The notes under the pieces: generated by a model
Databases searched by the model: none
What the model was told of the DNA's origin: nothing
Seen by the model: only the letters and a program-made list of their open reading frames with translations
NCBI GenBank assembly: GCA_965116945.1
Contig: OZ220734.1
Coordinates: forward strand, 2,170,001 to 2,234,000
Source: Plut-88900 sp965116945
GTDB lineage: Bacteria; Chloroflexota; Dehalococcoidia; Plut-88900
Reading direction: 5' to 3'
Length of the DNA: 64,000 nucleotides
Part shown: positions 25,222-33,212 of the stretch, piece by piece
Position numbering within the stretch: position 1 is the stretch's first letter
Layout: every line of letters begins with the position of its first letter
Program-made: the position numbers and the translations under genes

Positions 25222-26202
25222 CTAGCGGCTTGCCGATATCGTGTATACAACTTCGTCAACTGCCCCTAGGTGGTACTTGTATGGCTCAGAACCCCTCAAG
25301 AAATTGAACTCTGTCTTGCCCGCTTCAATGGCTGATTTCAGGCATAGTGCCTTCAAAAGAAGCCCGACGCTTAGGTGCGAATACTCCGTATTGAAACCGC
25401 TGTTGTAAAGAAAATACCGGTTGTCGTAGTCGAAACAGACGGTGGAAGATACCCGTTCTCCGTCGACTTCCAGGAAACTGAGCCTCACCATACCCTCGTT
25501 TGCCAACCCACCGAGACCGTTCCTGAAGAACTCTCTCATCTTTGGAGTCATGAAAGCTGCTTTGTCGGCGCGGCTATTTTCCAGGAGCCCTAGAAACACC
25601 TCCAGGTCATTGGGAAATCCGTCACATTGGGCGGCGACATGATATCTTACGTCTCCGGCACTGTAAAGGCGGCGCAGCTTTCGGCGCAGTTCATGCCGGT
25701 CCTTTTTGTTCAGCCTCGACAGATACTCGTCCCAGGTACCTGGCAACTTGACCGTCGGGCACACCTCCTCCGGCATCACTGTCACCTCCACCCCTCGGCC
25801 CTTCAGGTACTCTACGAGATGGGTAATCGTCGGGGACCGGCCATCCACGCCATTGAGTTCCAAGGCGGTCCACTCCATCCCTACGACATGCTCACCGATG
25901 GCCTCGTGCACCTCCCTCTCCCGACCCTCCATCACTACGAAGTCCATGTAATCACAGACGTTATTGCTTCCGACAAAGGATAGCTTGCCTGCCTCCCGCT
26001 TGAGTGGCAACACCCCGACAAGACTGTCCCCATCCATGCAGGAGAACAACAGCAACTCTTCACCGTCAGAAAGCGAGTCCCACCAAAGTTTGTGCCATTG
26101 TGGACTCAGGAAGATGTTGTTCGCTGCTGCCCGCTCCAGCAAGTCCTCCCATTGAGACCGCAGCCCCTCGAAGGTCTCTTGCTCTATAAGAAGCCCGGAC
26201 AT
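25222..26202 (-). CDS. FemAB/CelD-like GNAT-fold acyltransferase (PF13480 type)
   Basis: A 326-residue protein with the double GNAT-like fold of the BioF2/CelD (Acetyltransf_6) family. N-terminal NNIFLSPQWHKLWWDSL, KKDRHELRRKLRRL in the middle and FNFLRGSEPYKYHLGAVDE at the end are the usual landmarks. Members modify polysaccharides or, in FemAB relatives, transfer amino acids from tRNA. It sits 36 bases upstream of the MshA-like gene on the same strand, and its ATG overlaps the folE stop (TAATG), so the three are probably co-transcribed. A role in finishing the product of the glycosyltransferase is inferred. Confidence 0.8.
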   Translation of the reverse strand: MSGLLIEQETFEGLRSQWEDLLERAAANNIFLSPQWHKLWWDSLSDGEELLLFSCMDGDSLVGVLPLKREAGKLSFVGSNNVCDYMDFVVMEGREREVHEAIGEHVVGMEWTALELNGVDGRSPTITHLVEYLKGRGVEVTVMPEEVCPTVKLPGTWDEYLSRLNKKDRHELRRKLRRLYSAGDVRYHVAAQCDGFPNDLEVFLGLLENSRADKAAFMTPKMREFFRNGLGGLANEGMVRLSFLEVDGERVSSTVCFDYDNRYFLYNSGFNTEYSHLSVGLLLKALCLKSAIEAGKTEFNFLRGSEPYKYHLGAVDEVVYTISASR

Positions 26203-26762
26203 TAACTCCCCTGGAGGATCGAAATGAGCTGTTCTTTAGTGAACCTCCCCTTTTCGAAACCTCCCCTGGCAGCAAGCGTGACGATTCGCGTCCCGGGTTT
26301 TTGGATGCCCCTCATGGTCATACACAGGTGTTCCGCATTGATTATCACTGCTAGCCCGTCCGGAGACACGGCATCATAAATGGTATCAGCAGTTTGCTCG
26401 GTCAAACGCTCCTGCATCTGAGGCCTTCGTGACAGTACCTCCACCACTCGGGCCAGCTTACTCACACCTGCCACTTTTCCGCTGGGCAAATAGGCTATAT
26501 GAGCGGTACCGAAGAACGGTAACAGGTGGTGCTCACACATTGAATACAAGGGCATGTCTCGCACCATTACAATGTCCTCGTGTTCCTCCATGAAACATGC
26601 AGCCAGATCTTCGCCAGGATCCCGCCCCACCCCAGAGAACAACTCCTCATATGCAGCTGCTACCCGCGTGGGTGTGTCTCGCAATCCATCGCTGGAGCCT
26701 TCAACCCCTAGTCCACCTATAATCTGCCCGACCGCTTCCTGTATCGCTTCCTTGTCTATCAA
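26202..26762 (-). CDS. folE: GTP cyclohydrolase I
   Basis: A 186-residue homodecameric enzyme making dihydroneopterin triphosphate, the first step of folate or tetrahydropterin synthesis. Zinc ligands are in PLYSMCEHHLLPFFG and EHLCMTMRGI. DTPTRVAAAYEELFSG and the catalytic-region KLARVVEVLSRRPQMQERLT are canonical. The start is a TTG at 26762 behind TTAGGATGA; the nearby ATG is out of frame. It is 9 bases after thrC and overlaps the next gene by one base, so it belongs to the hom-thrC-folE run. Confidence 0.95.
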   Translation of the reverse strand: MIDKEAIQEAVGQIIGGLGVEGSSDGLRDTPTRVAAAYEELFSGVGRDPGEDLAACFMEEHEDIVMVRDMPLYSMCEHHLLPFFGTAHIAYLPSGKVAGVSKLARVVEVLSRRPQMQERLTEQTADTIYDAVSPDGLAVIINAEHLCMTMRGIQKPGTRIVTLAARGGFEKGRFTKEQLISILQGS

Positions 26763-26771
26763 GTGTTCATC

Positions 26772-27842
26772 CTAAGGTGTTGTCCGCACCCGGCCAAGCC
26801 CGAGCGCGCCTTCCACACCAGATACCGTGGAAGCCGCCTCCAGGAACGTCCCCCTGCTCTGTAATGCAATCTCCTGGTCCTTCAACCCAGTCCCAGTTAT
26901 TACACACACTACCGAGGCGTCCCGAAGGTCCCTCCCGTCCCGGATCAAACTATACAACCCTGCCACGGAGGCCGCCGACGCCGGCTCCCCGAATATCCCC
27001 TCCTTCTCCGCCATCGAAGCGTAGGCATCCAGGATTTCATCGTCTGTTACCTTCTCAATTGCCCCGCCCGACTCATTCTCAGCAGCCAGCGCACCATCCC
27101 AGCTCGCGGGATTACCTATCCTGATCGCCGAAGCCACGGTTTGTGGATTCAATACCGGCTTTCCCTCAACAATCGGGGCCGCACCCGCAGCCTGGAAGCC
27201 CATCATGCGCGGCCTCTTCGAAGCCTTGCCCAGCTCAGCATACTCCTTGAAACCCTTCCAGTAGGCAGTGATGTTACCGGCGTTTCCAACAGGCACCATT
27301 AGATAGTCGGGGGCTTCCCCTAGCTCATCTACAATCTCGAACGCCGCCGTTTTCTGACCTTCGATTCTGTCTGGGTTTATGGAGTTCACGAAGGCAACTT
27401 CGTACTTGTCAGTCAAGGCCTGAGCAATTCGAAGGATTTCATCGAAACTGCCATCAACACTCACCAGCTTGGCCCCGTGAACAAGCGCCTGAGACAACTT
27501 CCCTTTGGCTATCCTTCCTTTCGGAGCCAGCACGTAGGTTGCGAGCCCAAACCGGGCCCCGAAGGCCGACGCAGACGCGCTTGTATTCCCCGTGGAGGCG
27601 CACATGATAGCCTCGGCTTTAGCCTCCAGCGCCTTTGCAACTGCCACCACCATCCCCCTGTCCTTGAAAGACCCTGTCGGGTTGCAGCCCTCCAGCTTGA
27701 AATACAGGGCCCCGACTCCCAACTCCCCCTCTATCACCCTCGACCGTACTAATGGTGTACTTCCCTCACCGATTGTTATCATCGGCGTTTTGTCAGTCAA
27801 TGGCAGATGTTGACCGTACCTGCTCAATACCCCCTGTCCCAT
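26772..27842 (-). CDS. thrC: Threonine synthase
   Basis: A PLP enzyme converting O-phosphohomoserine to threonine. From the ATG at 27842 it is 356 residues, beginning MGQGVLSRYGQHLPLTD. The PLP lysine is in GCNPTGSFKDRGM, the phosphate loop is VPVGNAGN, and ASTGNTSASASAFGARFG is the conserved helix. The frame is open to 27902, but that would overlap hom by 47 bases; the ATG at 27842 has GGAGG five bases upstream and begins where short-form ThrC proteins begin. It follows hom by 13 bases. Confidence 0.95.
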   Translation of the reverse strand: MGQGVLSRYGQHLPLTDKTPMITIGEGSTPLVRSRVIEGELGVGALYFKLEGCNPTGSFKDRGMVVAVAKALEAKAEAIMCASTGNTSASASAFGARFGLATYVLAPKGRIAKGKLSQALVHGAKLVSVDGSFDEILRIAQALTDKYEVAFVNSINPDRIEGQKTAAFEIVDELGEAPDYLMVPVGNAGNITAYWKGFKEYAELGKASKRPRMMGFQAAGAAPIVEGKPVLNPQTVASAIRIGNPASWDGALAAENESGGAIEKVTDDEILDAYASMAEKEGIFGEPASAASVAGLYSLIRDGRDLRDASVVCVITGTGLKDQEIALQSRGTFLEAASTVSGVEGALGLGRVRTTP

Positions 27843-27855
27843 CCCTTCCTCCGCC

Positions 27856-29169
27856 CTATCCTTCCACCCGGACCACGTTGCCAATTTCCCTGACTGCTTC
27901 AAGATTCTCCATCATTGCAACCGACCCCAGCATCGCTCTCTCGGGTGCCGGGTGGGTCATCAACACGATTTCGGCAGTATTGCTCTCCTGATCGGATCGC
28001 TTCTGGATTACGGAGGCAAGGCTTATTCTTAGCTCCTGGAAGATGTGTGTAATCTGGGCCATCACACCATAGGTGTCATCCACCGTCATGCGAACGTAAA
28101 ACTGGCTCTCTCTGTCTTCTATCGGCTTGATTGCCTTTGGCGCCGACGCCGATGCCGGCCATCCATTCCCCTGCCCTACCGAGATAGCTTTGGCAATCCT
28201 AAGCACATCTGCAATTACCGCACTTGCTGTTGGCTCAGGACCCGCGCCCCGACCGTATAGCAGGATACGACCTGCAACGTCGGTGTCTATTTGAATTGCG
28301 TTAAATACACCGTCCACCTTGGCTAATAGCAGGTCTTCCGGGATTAGCGTCGGGTGTACCCCGACCTGGATAAGCCCTCCGTCATTCTTGCCTATGGCCA
28401 GTAATTTGATTGCATAACCCAGCTCTCGGGCGTACTGAAAGTCCCGCGCCGCTAAGCGAGAGATTCCTTCGCAATATACATCCGATGAGCGCACTTCGCA
28501 GTGAAATGCCAGGCTGGCAATCAGGGCTAGCTTGTGCGCCGCATCCGTCCCTTCGATATCCGCCGACGGGTCAGGCTCAGCGTAGCCTAGTTCCATCGCT
28601 TGGTCCAACGCCGTGCCATATTCGATGCCTTCGTTGGACATCCTGGTGAGAATGTAGTTCGTAGTCCCGTTGATAATGGCCGTTATCCCCTGCACCTCGT
28701 TTGCAGATAGATCATGTTGCAGGGTGCTTATCAATGGAATCCCACCACCCGCGCTGGCCTCGTATAGGAGTGCGACTCCCTGCTTCTGTGCTAGCCCAGA
28801 GAGCTCCGGCCCGTGCTTTCCCAACACTTCCTTGTTGGCTGTTACAACGTGCTTGCCGCGACTAAGCGCCTCACTAATGTAGCTGAGTGCTGGCTCCTCC
28901 CCGCCCATCACCTCAATAATTATGTCTATGCTATCGTCCAGTAGCAGATCAGACGGGTCGGTAGTGATAATAGAAGAGGGCAGAAAATCGGGACGCGACT
29001 TTGTAGTGTCCCGGACAAGGGCCTTGCAGATATTAAGCGCGCGGCCTGGCCCGGCGTCCAGGAAAGCAGCTTTTTCGTTCAACAGTGTGGCCACCCCGGT
29101 ACCCACCACCCCGACACCCATGAGTCCTATCCCAATCTTCCTGGAAGGGGCAACTGATTGGGTGTTCAT
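27856..29169 (-). CDS. hom: Homoserine dehydrogenase with ACT domain
   Basis: A 437-residue NAD(P)-dependent enzyme of the aspartate pathway. The Rossmann loop GLMGVGVVGTGVATLL opens the protein, VTANKEVLGKHG and YEASAGGGIPLISTL form the active site, GYAEPDPSADIEGTDAAHKLALIA is the family signature, and a C-terminal ACT domain (about 350-435, YVRMTVDDTYGVMAQITHIFQEL) should bind threonine for feedback control. It heads a run hom-thrC-folE. No ribosome binding site is clear before the ATG at 29169, and no leader peptide or T-box is visible. Confidence 0.95.
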   Translation of the reverse strand: MNTQSVAPSRKIGIGLMGVGVVGTGVATLLNEKAAFLDAGPGRALNICKALVRDTTKSRPDFLPSSIITTDPSDLLLDDSIDIIIEVMGGEEPALSYISEALSRGKHVVTANKEVLGKHGPELSGLAQKQGVALLYEASAGGGIPLISTLQHDLSANEVQGITAIINGTTNYILTRMSNEGIEYGTALDQAMELGYAEPDPSADIEGTDAAHKLALIASLAFHCEVRSSDVYCEGISRLAARDFQYARELGYAIKLLAIGKNDGGLIQVGVHPTLIPEDLLLAKVDGVFNAIQIDTDVAGRILLYGRGAGPEPTASAVIADVLRIAKAISVGQGNGWPASASAPKAIKPIEDRESQFYVRMTVDDTYGVMAQITHIFQELRISLASVIQKRSDQESNTAEIVLMTHPAPERAMLGSVAMMENLEAVREIGNVVRVEG

Positions 29170-29254
29170 ACTCTGCGATTGGTTGAACTTTCAGAATGAG
29201 TTTCGTCCCCCGGAATGTACCCGGTAGACGAATTAGTCAGATCGACTCGCACCC

Positions 29255-29563
29255 TTAACCGGAGATTACTATAGGGCCGGTGTCCAGCATGTGGTTGGCG
29301 GCAATGGGAAGGAGTGCAATCGTTCGGGCCCTCTTGATCGCACGGGTCAGCATCCGCTGATGCTTGGCACACGTTCCCGTCTTTCGCCGGGGCTCAATCT
29401 TTGCCCTGTCGGATATGAAGCGTCTCAGCTTCACGGGGTCCTTGTAATCTATGCTCTTTATTTTATCAACACAGAAAGAGCAAACCTTGCGTCGTCGCGC
29501 AAACCACGGTCTGCCTCCTCGCCGCTCCCTCGGGGGCCCCGTTCTCGGCCTTGACTGAACCAC
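29255..29563 (-). CDS. rpsR: 30S ribosomal protein S18
   Basis: A 102-residue S18. The core is RKVCSFCVDKIKSIDYKDPVKL, then RRFISDRAKIEPRRKTGTCAKHQRMLTRAIKRARTIALLP. It keeps the zinc-type pattern C-x2-C plus C-x2-H (CSFC, CAKH). An arginine-rich N-terminal extension of about 25 residues precedes it. The start is a GTG at 29563. It closes the classical rpsF-ssb-rpsR order, 72 bases after ssb. Confidence 0.96.
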   Translation of the reverse strand: MVQSRPRTGPPRERRGGRPWFARRRKVCSFCVDKIKSIDYKDPVKLRRFISDRAKIEPRRKTGTCAKHQRMLTRAIKRARTIALLPIAANHMLDTGPIVISG

Positions 29564-29635
29564 TTTGGATTATCCCTTTCTGTTGGTGTTCTTAGACTAA
29601 GAAAAATAGGTCGTGAAGTCAGTTGGTCTGTCGGT

Positions 29636-30040
29636 CTAAAAGGGTAGGTCCTCCGAGTCCATTCCTCCGCCATCACCGTATGGGTCTTCACCCGGCATGG
29701 TAGTTACGGGCTGGCGATCCAGGAACAGCACCCGATCAGCGATAATCTCGTTGGTAAACCTTGTCTGCCCATCACGCCCCTCCCATGTATCGCTCTTTAA
29801 CCTACCCTCGACGTAGACCTTTTTCCCCTTTTGCAAGAACTGGTTGCAAGACTCCGCCTGCTGATTCCAAGCCACAATCCTGAACCACTCGGTCTCCTGC
29901 CGGCGCTCGCCATCCTTCGGTGTGTACGACCTGCTCACTGCCAACCGAAAGGACGTTACGGCATTGCCGTTTGGGGTATACCTCATCTCGGGATCTGTAC
30001 CCAGGTTCCCTATGACCATGATTTTATTTAAACCAACCAT
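29636..30040 (-). CDS. ssb: Single-stranded DNA-binding protein
   Basis: A 134-residue OB-fold SSB. It begins MVGLNKIMVIGNLGTDPEMRYTPNG, with FRLAVSRSYTPKDG and a short glycine-rich linker, and ends in the acidic tip DSEDLPF that recruits repair and replication partners. It is shorter than many bacterial SSBs because the linker is brief. It starts two bases after the rpsF stop, so coupling with the ribosomal protein genes is expected. Confidence 0.97.
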   Translation of the reverse strand: MVGLNKIMVIGNLGTDPEMRYTPNGNAVTSFRLAVSRSYTPKDGERRQETEWFRIVAWNQQAESCNQFLQKGKKVYVEGRLKSDTWEGRDGQTRFTNEIIADRVLFLDRQPVTTMPGEDPYGDGGGMDSEDLPF

Positions 30041-30042
30041 GG

Positions 30043-30606
30043 CTAAATCCTTTCCTTGCTCTCCACCGACTCAGTCTCCGATTCTCCACCACTTCCTTCG
30101 CCTTCGGCCGCTGCAGCCCCCGAAGACTCTTCGGCAGCAGATTCAGGGGCTTCCGCTGCCGGCTCCTCGGCTGGGGCTTCCGCTGTTGGATCCTCGGTCG
30201 GCGCATCTGAAGAAGATTCTGCCGCAGGTGTCTCTGCTGAAACTGCTGATTCGACCGGTTCTGGCGGAGTCTCCACTACAACAGGTGCCGGGGGTTCTTC
30301 TGAGGCCTTTTGGAACGCCTCAGCGTCAAGCTTGACCACCATGTGCTTCAGCACTTCTTGTGCCAGGACCAAGTCGGCCTCCAGTTCAGAGGCGTGCTCT
30401 GGGTCCAGTTCATACGTCGTCAGCAAGTAGTGGGCTTCAATCTGCCTCTTGATGGGATAGGCCAACCGACGCCTGCCCCACCTTTGCACCCGAGCTATAG
30501 CCCCTCCCCTGGACGTTATGAACTCGTTGATTTTTTCTGAAGTCTTGGGAACATCCTCGTCCGCTATCTGCGGATCAACGATGGTAACGATCTCGTAACC
30601 TTGCAA
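30043..30606 (-). CDS. rpsF: 30S ribosomal protein S6 with long acidic C-terminal tail
   Basis: S6 core LQGYEIVTIVDPQIADEDVP to about residue 100 (with GRRRLAYPIKRQIEAHYLLTTYE), followed by some 85 residues rich in Ala, Glu, Pro and Ser. The frame is open to an ATG at 30654, but that ATG is part of a TATAAT -10 box, so a transcript would begin after it. The TTG at 30606 has GGAG seven bases upstream and starts where S6 normally starts. Acidic tails on S6 are known from several bacteria; this one is long. Confidence 0.92.
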   Translation of the reverse strand: MQGYEIVTIVDPQIADEDVPKTSEKINEFITSRGGAIARVQRWGRRRLAYPIKRQIEAHYLLTTYELDPEHASELEADLVLAQEVLKHMVVKLDAEAFQKASEEPPAPVVVETPPEPVESAVSAETPAAESSSDAPTEDPTAEAPAEEPAAEAPESAAEESSGAAAAEGEGSGGESETESVESKERI

Positions 30607-30652
30607 CTGCGAACTCCAACTCCTATATAAAACCCGTCTTTGACCGCCGTGC

Positions 30653-30658
30653 ATTATA
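30653..30658 (-). promoter_or_regulatory. -10 element of the rpsF-ssb-rpsR operon
   Basis: On the minus strand the sequence GCTATAATGC contains a perfect TATAAT (30658-30653). No good -35 was found 17 bases upstream. It overlaps the ATG of the longest rpsF frame and so argues for the downstream TTG. Confidence 0.5.
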
Positions 30659-30688
30659 GCATAGGCGCCCGTGTCCCTCGGCCCAGAG

Positions 30689-31933
30689 CTAGTAATCGAT
30701 GCCTGGTACCGGGAACCTGGACGTCAACTCTCCGACGGCATCCGTGACCTCTGCCTTGACCCTTTCATCCTCAATATTAGTCACTACCCGGTGCATCAGC
30801 CGCGCTATCTCGGCCATTTCATCCGCCCCAAACCCGCGGCTTGTAACTGCTGGGGTTCCTACCCTTAGCCCACTTGTAATCCGCGGAGGTTTCGGGTCGT
30901 TGGGGATGGCATTCTTGTTGGCCGTGATATTAACCGCATCCAGCGCCTCTTCTGCCTCCTTGCCCGTTAATCCGAAGGTCGATACGTCAACTAGCATCAA
31001 GTGGTTGTCCGTCCCGCCTGACACGATCCTGAAGCCCAGCTCTTGTAGCTGGTTAGCTAAAATCCGTGCATTGTCCACCACCCCTTGCTGGTATACCTTG
31101 AACTCGGGCTTCAGTGCCTCACCAAATGCCACGGCCTTTGCCGCGATGGCGTGCATGAATGGCCCACCCTGCATTCTAGGAAACACACCCTTGTCGATTG
31201 ATTTCCCCAAGTCCTGATCGCACAGGATCATTGCCCCCCGGGGCCCTCGCAGAGTTTTGTGAGTAGTAGTTGTCACAACCTGAGCGTGAGGGAAACACGA
31301 TGGGTGCACCCCTGCAGCTATCAACCCCGCGATGTGGGCCATGTCCACCATCAACAACGCCCCCACCTCATCCGCAATTTCCCGGAAGCGAGCGAAATCT
31401 ATGACCCTCGGATAGGCAGTAGCGCCGGCCACAATGATCTTAGGTCGGTGCTCCTGTGCCAGTTTCGCCACGTCCTCATAATCAATTTGTTCCGTATCTG
31501 GGTCGAGCCCATAGGATACGAAGTTGTAATACCGCCCCGAGAAGTTCACCGGGCTTCCGTGTGTCAGGTGTCCGCCTTGGTCCAGCCTTAGACCCATGAC
31601 CGTGTCGCCCGGCTCTATCAGAGAAAAATAGACACCCATGTTCGCTTGAGCCCCGCTGTGTGGCTGAACGTTCACGTGTTCCGCACCGAACAGCTCCTTC
31701 GCTCTTTCGATAGCCAGGCTTTCAGCTTGGTCCACGAACTCGCAGCCGCCATAGTACCTGCGGCCCGGGTATCCCTCTGCGTACTTGTTATTCAGAATCG
31801 AGCCCTGAGCCTCCAGCACCGCTTTGCTTGCGTAGTTCTCTGACGCGATCAGCACTATCTTCCGCTTCTGCCTCCCCGCCTCCGCATCGATAATCTGTTT
31901 TATTGCCGCGTCTTGTTCCAGTAGGGTGGTCAT
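30689..31933 (-). CDS. glyA: Serine hydroxymethyltransferase
   Basis: A 414-residue PLP enzyme making glycine and methylene-tetrahydrofolate from serine. Landmarks are IASENYASKAVLEAQGS, the substrate region NKYAEGYPGRRYYGGCE, VVTTTTHKTLRGPRGAMI with the PLP lysine, and GTDNHLMLVDVS. Length is normal. Upstream, between this gene and the next one on the same strand, lies a 164-base leader with two stem candidates, annotated separately. Confidence 0.97.
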   Translation of the reverse strand: MTTLLEQDAAIKQIIDAEAGRQKRKIVLIASENYASKAVLEAQGSILNNKYAEGYPGRRYYGGCEFVDQAESLAIERAKELFGAEHVNVQPHSGAQANMGVYFSLIEPGDTVMGLRLDQGGHLTHGSPVNFSGRYYNFVSYGLDPDTEQIDYEDVAKLAQEHRPKIIVAGATAYPRVIDFARFREIADEVGALLMVDMAHIAGLIAAGVHPSCFPHAQVVTTTTHKTLRGPRGAMILCDQDLGKSIDKGVFPRMQGGPFMHAIAAKAVAFGEALKPEFKVYQQGVVDNARILANQLQELGFRIVSGGTDNHLMLVDVSTFGLTGKEAEEALDAVNITANKNAIPNDPKPPRITSGLRVGTPAVTSRGFGADEMAEIARLMHRVVTNIEDERVKAEVTDAVGELTSRFPVPGIDY

Positions 31934-31983
31934 TTTTGCCTCTGCTTCCGGGGCCCGTAGCCGCAGGCCGTTCCCAAGAAAGA

Positions 31984-32007
31984 AGGCACTTCCTGAAGAG
32001 AGTGCCT
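31984..32007 (-). terminator. Hairpin with T-rich tail before glyA
   Basis: On the minus strand AGGCACT, a 10-base loop and AGTGCCT are followed by TCTTTCTT. It could end transcription of the gene at 32098-33204 or work as an attenuator in the glyA leader. The stem is only 7 bp. Confidence 0.42.
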
Positions 32008-32016
32008 ACCTGTTCG

Positions 32017-32089
32017 GGAGCCTAGACCCGGCAGCGCCGCAGGGCCCTATGTCTCTTGCCGTTCAGACGTAAATTCTATGCGAGGCTCC
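32017..32089 (-). promoter_or_regulatory. Candidate structured leader upstream of glyA
   Basis: GGAGCCT (32089-32083) can pair with AGGCTCC (32023-32017), enclosing about 59 bases, and the terminator-like hairpin follows. This resembles an aptamer-plus-terminator layout, but I could not match it to glycine, ZTP, tetrahydrofolate, SAH or SAM riboswitch consensus. Confidence 0.25.
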
Positions 32090-32097
32090 AATCTCAG

Positions 32098-33204
32098 TCA
32101 ATTCAACTGACTGCCAAACTCATCCCATGCGGCATCTATCAGCGCAAGCATGCCCCCCGACACCAGCGAATGCCCACCAAGCACCACAGGTATTTCCGCA
32201 TCTCTGGCCTCTTCAGTAAATTCTCTCAACCAGGCGTCAGTAATCTCATCGGGTTCCAGCATATCCGAGTAGAACCTGTCAGATGTGCTGAGACTCTTTC
32301 CCATGTGACCGAACAAAACTCTGGTATCCAGGAATGCGGCATCCCCCATTGCAGTGAGTTTCTCGAAGAATCCCCTGGATCCCGATGCCTCCAGCAAATA
32401 CCCAAGTAGCGAGATGCTCGCCCCACCCGGACCATCCGCCCTCATTCCTCTCCCCTCCGATACCACACGACACCGACATGCAGTTTCAGATTCTAGCCTG
32501 GCCCAAACGTAGCTCCCTACTCTCCCTGCCACCGTGATCCTTGCCTCTTTGTCTGTGAAGCAGGATATCGCCCTTCTCAGCTTGATTCTCTGCAGCTCGG
32601 TAGCAACCATAACCGGTCGCAGCTCGTCAGGAAGGAGCGGATAGAGGGAAAGCACGGCAAGGTCAGTGGGCGTGTCCACGTCCATCATGGTCTCGATGCC
32701 CTTCTCGAGCACGATTTCCTTCAGTCCCGCATAATCCCTTAGCAGCCGGGGTAAAGGGTTATCGATTTCTGGCAGAGGAATCCGCTCCAGGGCCTCCACT
32801 GGCACGAACGCAGTCATATCTCCGGAGTACACGTTGTTGGATATGACTCTGTTCTCTCCCTTCGACAAAAGCTCCCCCACCCCTCGGAACGTTTCCCCCG
32901 ACGCCAACGCCATCGAACCACCCCCCAAGCAACAAGCCTTGTCGGCTTCGTACTGTGCCAGAACGTCCTTGAGAGACCGCCCAAAGTGAAATGGGTCTTC
33001 TGATTCCTCAATGCTCAGTGAAGTATTAGTTATGTGTAGTATTGGAGACTCATTAGTAACAAATACATGCTCGTCAAAGAATCCAGTCTCTACAATGGCC
33101 TCGGCATTACGTAAAGCTATAGAGCATTGTGCAGTTGCCAATATTCTCTCCGGAAGACTTTCCCCCCACCCCCCGACAAATGTAACTAACACCGAGTTCC
33201 CCAC
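32098..33204 (-). CDS. Protein with NTP-transferase (MobA/CofC)-like fold features
   Basis: From the GTG at 33204 it has 368 residues; GGAGG lies just upstream. The first 200 residues look like a GT-A nucleotidyltransferase: an alternating N-terminal domain, DMTAFVPVEALERIPLP in the middle and MMDVDTPTDLAVLSLYP, the D-x-DTP-x-DL motif common in MobA and CofC relatives. The loop LGGGSMALASG is also seen. The last 150 residues contain LFGHMGKS and end with VVLGGHSLVSGGMLALIDAAW, which I do not recognise. It begins 8 bases after comF. I cannot give a specific function. Confidence 0.55.
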   Translation of the reverse strand: MGNSVLVTFVGGWGESLPERILATAQCSIALRNAEAIVETGFFDEHVFVTNESPILHITNTSLSIEESEDPFHFGRSLKDVLAQYEADKACCLGGGSMALASGETFRGVGELLSKGENRVISNNVYSGDMTAFVPVEALERIPLPEIDNPLPRLLRDYAGLKEIVLEKGIETMMDVDTPTDLAVLSLYPLLPDELRPVMVATELQRIKLRRAISCFTDKEARITVAGRVGSYVWARLESETACRCRVVSEGRGMRADGPGGASISLLGYLLEASGSRGFFEKLTAMGDAAFLDTRVLFGHMGKSLSTSDRFYSDMLEPDEITDAWLREFTEEARDAEIPVVLGGHSLVSGGMLALIDAAWDEFGSQLN

Positions 33205-33212
33205 CCCGCCTC

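Noticed and set aside
26772..27902. Longer thrC frame starting at 27902
   Set aside because: It would overlap hom by 47 bases, while the ATG at 27842 has GGAGG at a proper distance.
30607..30654. Upstream ATG as start of rpsF
   Set aside because: It lies in a TATAAT box, and S6 homology begins only at the downstream TTG with its own GGAG.
31934..32097. Glycine, ZTP, tetrahydrofolate or SAH riboswitch before glyA
   Set aside because: None of the conserved core sequences could be found; only generic stems are visible.
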